Origin: Prevotellaceae bacterium
GTDB lineage: Bacteria > Bacteroidota > Bacteroidia > Bacteroidales > UBA932
Reading direction: 5' to 3'
DNA length: 7,606 nucleotides
Assembly (NCBI GenBank): GCA_031259655.1
Contig: JAIRLF010000394.1
Coordinates: forward strand, 1 to 7,606
Made by a program: the position numbers and the translations under genes. Under the pieces are notes generated by a model that did not search any database, had not been told where the DNA came from, and was given only the letters and a program-made list of their open reading frames with translations. This document shows positions 5,760 through 7,606 of this stretch, piece by piece (position 1 is the first letter of the stretch; the number at the start of each line of letters is the position of its first letter).

Positions 5760-7606
5760 ATGAATGTGAAAGACTTCGTAAAAAATATTGCCCTGTTACT
5801 GTTTCTAACCGTAAGTAGTTATTCGTTTGCACAATACGATAAATATTACTATTTCAACCGCGGACGCGACCATTTGATTAATTCGCGATATGCGTACGCA
5901 ATTACCGATTTTAGTATTTTGATTCAAGCAGACAGCAGTCTGTACGACGGCTATTTCTTTAGAGGAATTGCAAAATATAACCTTAACGATTATATCGGGG
6001 CATTGCAGGATTTCAACAAAGCCTTGCAGATTAATCCCGTTTACACTCAAGCATATCATTACAGAGCGATAACTTATTCGCAACTAAATCGTTTCGACGA
6101 AGCGATGAAGGATTATGAATACGCCATGGCGTTGAGACCCGATAATGTTGGAATCCATTTTTCGAGAGGTATCACTTACCTGATGTCGCAAAAATTCGAT
6201 AAATCGATTGAAGATTTCAATATCTTTTTGCGTCATGAACCTAATTCGAGCGACGCTTTTGTGAACCGCGGAACGGCATATTTGATGAGCAAAGACACGG
6301 TAAAAGCTTTGGAAGATTATAATAAGGCGATATATTTCAACGCTTTCGACCCTAACGGATATATCCGTAGAGCGCGTATTTATGCCGCACGCAACGAAAA
6401 TCAAAAAGCAATGAAAGACCTCGACTATGCAATCAAACTGGATTCGACAAGCTCGTTCGTCTTCTTTAGCAGAGCCTTAGTGCGATACTCCCAAGACGAT
6501 TTGACCGGCGCTTTGAACGATTTGACAAAAGTAATCGCTTTAGACCCGTATAATGCGCTCAGTTACTACAACAGAGCGCTGATTCGTTCGCAAATAGGCG
6601 ATTATAATAATGCTTTGGAGGACTATGGGCATGTGATGGATATCAATCCCGACAATGTGTTGGTGTATTTCAACCGCGCTGCCGTCGAAATCGAACTGAA
6701 CGACTATCATGCCGCTATCATAGACTATACTAAGGCTATCGAACTGTATCCCGATTTTGCAACTGCATACATGAACCGTTCGATTGCTAAAAATCAAATC
6801 GGCGACTACGAAAACGCCCGCAAAGACTACGATATCGCGCAACAAAAAATCGCTCAGTTCCGTAAAGAGGCTTCCGACAGCGTGTTCTCGCTGTTTGCCG
6901 ACACAAGCAAAATGTTCAACAAATTGCTCGCCTTAGACGCCGATTTCACAAAGAAAACATTTAGCAACCGTCTTGAAAATAGAAATATCGCTCTTATGAT
7001 TCAGCCCATGTTCAAATTGACCGAAGGCGCGCCGAAATCGGCTCTCGCTCTTGATAAACAGTACTTTTTCCCTTTGATAGACGACTTTTTGAAGTCCGAA
7101 GGTCTGGAAAATGTGGCATTGTCGAATCTGAATATCGAAATTTCGGATACTGTGGTCAACGAAATGGAGGCTGTGTCCGAAAAACTTATCCGCAGCAACG
7201 ACAACAAAATGCAAGCTTTGGGATATTTTATCAAAGGAATGTCGCAGGCGCAGACTCAACAGTTTTCGAGCGCTATCGGTTACTATACCAAGGCTATATC
7301 GCTCGACCCGTCTAACATTTTCTACTATCTGAACCGTAGCGTCGTCCAAAGCGATATGATTGATTATATCTCGAAAATCGAAAATTCGATACCGAAACTG
7401 AGCCTCGAAAATAATGTCGTAAGCTCAAAAAGCGCTATCAACAGACATGTCTACGACTATAAAGAAGCAAACAACGATTTGGATAAACTGGAATCGCTGA
7501 ACCCTAATTTCGCTTATCTGCACTATAATCACGGAAATATCCTGTGCTTGTCGGACAAAATGCCCGAGGCTATCGAGGCTTACACTAAAGCAATTAAATT
7601 GTATCC
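5760..7606 (+). CDS. Exported tetratricopeptide (TPR) repeat protein, C-terminus outside window
   Basis: Probable periplasmic protein-binding scaffold. The frame is open from ATG 5760 to the right edge: 615 codons plus two bases (CC, coding Pro whatever follows). Residues 1-24 are a signal peptide ending YSFA before QYDKYY. Nine TPR units run from about 62 to 365 with no gaps. The conserved Arg that precedes Gly, Ala or Ser recurs exactly every 34 residues at 68, 102, 136, 170, 204, 238, 272, 306 and 340. Most units end in a pattern like AL..F.KAL.INP or KAIELYPD. About 366-484 is not TPR-like and is not recognised. TPR units resume at about 486-519 (YYTKAISLDPSN) and 520 onward, with an insertion near 535-565, and a further unit at about 585-616 is cut by the edge. 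The protein follows the TamL-like gene by 38 bases on the same strand. Partner and function are unknown; many Bacteroidota genomes carry exported TPR proteins of uncharacterised role. Confidence 0.9.
   Translation, partial: MNVKDFVKNIALLLFLTVSSYSFAQYDKYYYFNRGRDHLINSRYAYAITDFSILIQADSSLYDGYFFRGIAKYNLNDYIGALQDFNKALQINPVYTQAYHYRAITYSQLNRFDEAMKDYEYAMALRPDNVGIHFSRGITYLMSQKFDKSIEDFNIFLRHEPNSSDAFVNRGTAYLMSKDTVKALEDYNKAIYFNAFDPNGYIRRARIYAARNENQKAMKDLDYAIKLDSTSSFVFFSRALVRYSQDDLTGALNDLTKVIALDPYNALSYYNRALIRSQIGDYNNALEDYGHVMDINPDNVLVYFNRAAVEIELNDYHAAIIDYTKAIELYPDFATAYMNRSIAKNQIGDYENARKDYDIAQQKIAQFRKEASDSVFSLFADTSKMFNKLLALDADFTKKTFSNRLENRNIALMIQPMFKLTEGAPKSALALDKQYFFPLIDDFLKSEGLENVALSNLNIEISDTVVNEMEAVSEKLIRSNDNKMQALGYFIKGMSQAQTQQFSSAIGYYTKAISLDPSNIFYYLNRSVVQSDMIDYISKIENSIPKLSLENNVVSSKSAINRHVYDYKEANNDLDKLESLNPNFAYLHYNHGNILCLSDKMPEAIEAYTKAIKLY

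Noticed and set aside
5805..7349. Series of minus-strand open frames of 77 to 138 codons across the TPR region
   Set aside because: They are broken antisense shadows of one uninterrupted plus-strand TPR frame with signal peptide and a 34-residue repeat register.

Overview
The window looks like chromosomal DNA from a Bacteroidota bacterium, most likely Bacteroidales. Supporting signs are a GC content in the low 40s by eye, no Shine-Dalgarno sites before the genes, AT-rich leaders carrying the TAnnTTTG -7 motif typical of this phylum, a lipidated Omp85 protein of the TamL type, and an intergenic repeat family whose chance translation contains CEERSDEAI. Genus and species cannot be told from the sequence.

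Layout. Bases 1-1401 (minus strand) hold the N-terminal 467 codons of a large mechanosensitive channel of the MscS family, cut by the left edge. This gene was found by reading the strand directly; it has no stop inside the window. Bases 1402-1753 are a divergent intergenic region with three copies of a short repeat in mixed orientation and candidate promoters facing both ways. Bases 1754-3409 (plus) encode an exported PDZ-containing S41 (C-terminal processing) serine protease. Its last four bases overlap the start of the next gene, 3406-5721 (plus), a TamL-like outer-membrane lipoprotein with POTRA domains and an Omp85 beta-barrel. After a 38-base gap, 5760-7606 (plus) encodes the first 616 residues of an exported TPR protein, open at the right edge.

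All four proteins are predicted to act in the cell envelope: an inner-membrane tension-gated channel, a periplasmic protease, an outer-membrane assembly protein and a periplasmic TPR scaffold. The protease and the TamL-like protein are probably translationally coupled, and the TPR gene may be part of the same transcript or have its own promoter. A plausible but unproven reading is an envelope biogenesis and quality-control cluster. I see no phage, transposase, CRISPR, tRNA or rRNA, and no clear evidence of a wholly new system. The points most worth a second look are the protease/TamL/TPR arrangement and the repeat cluster.
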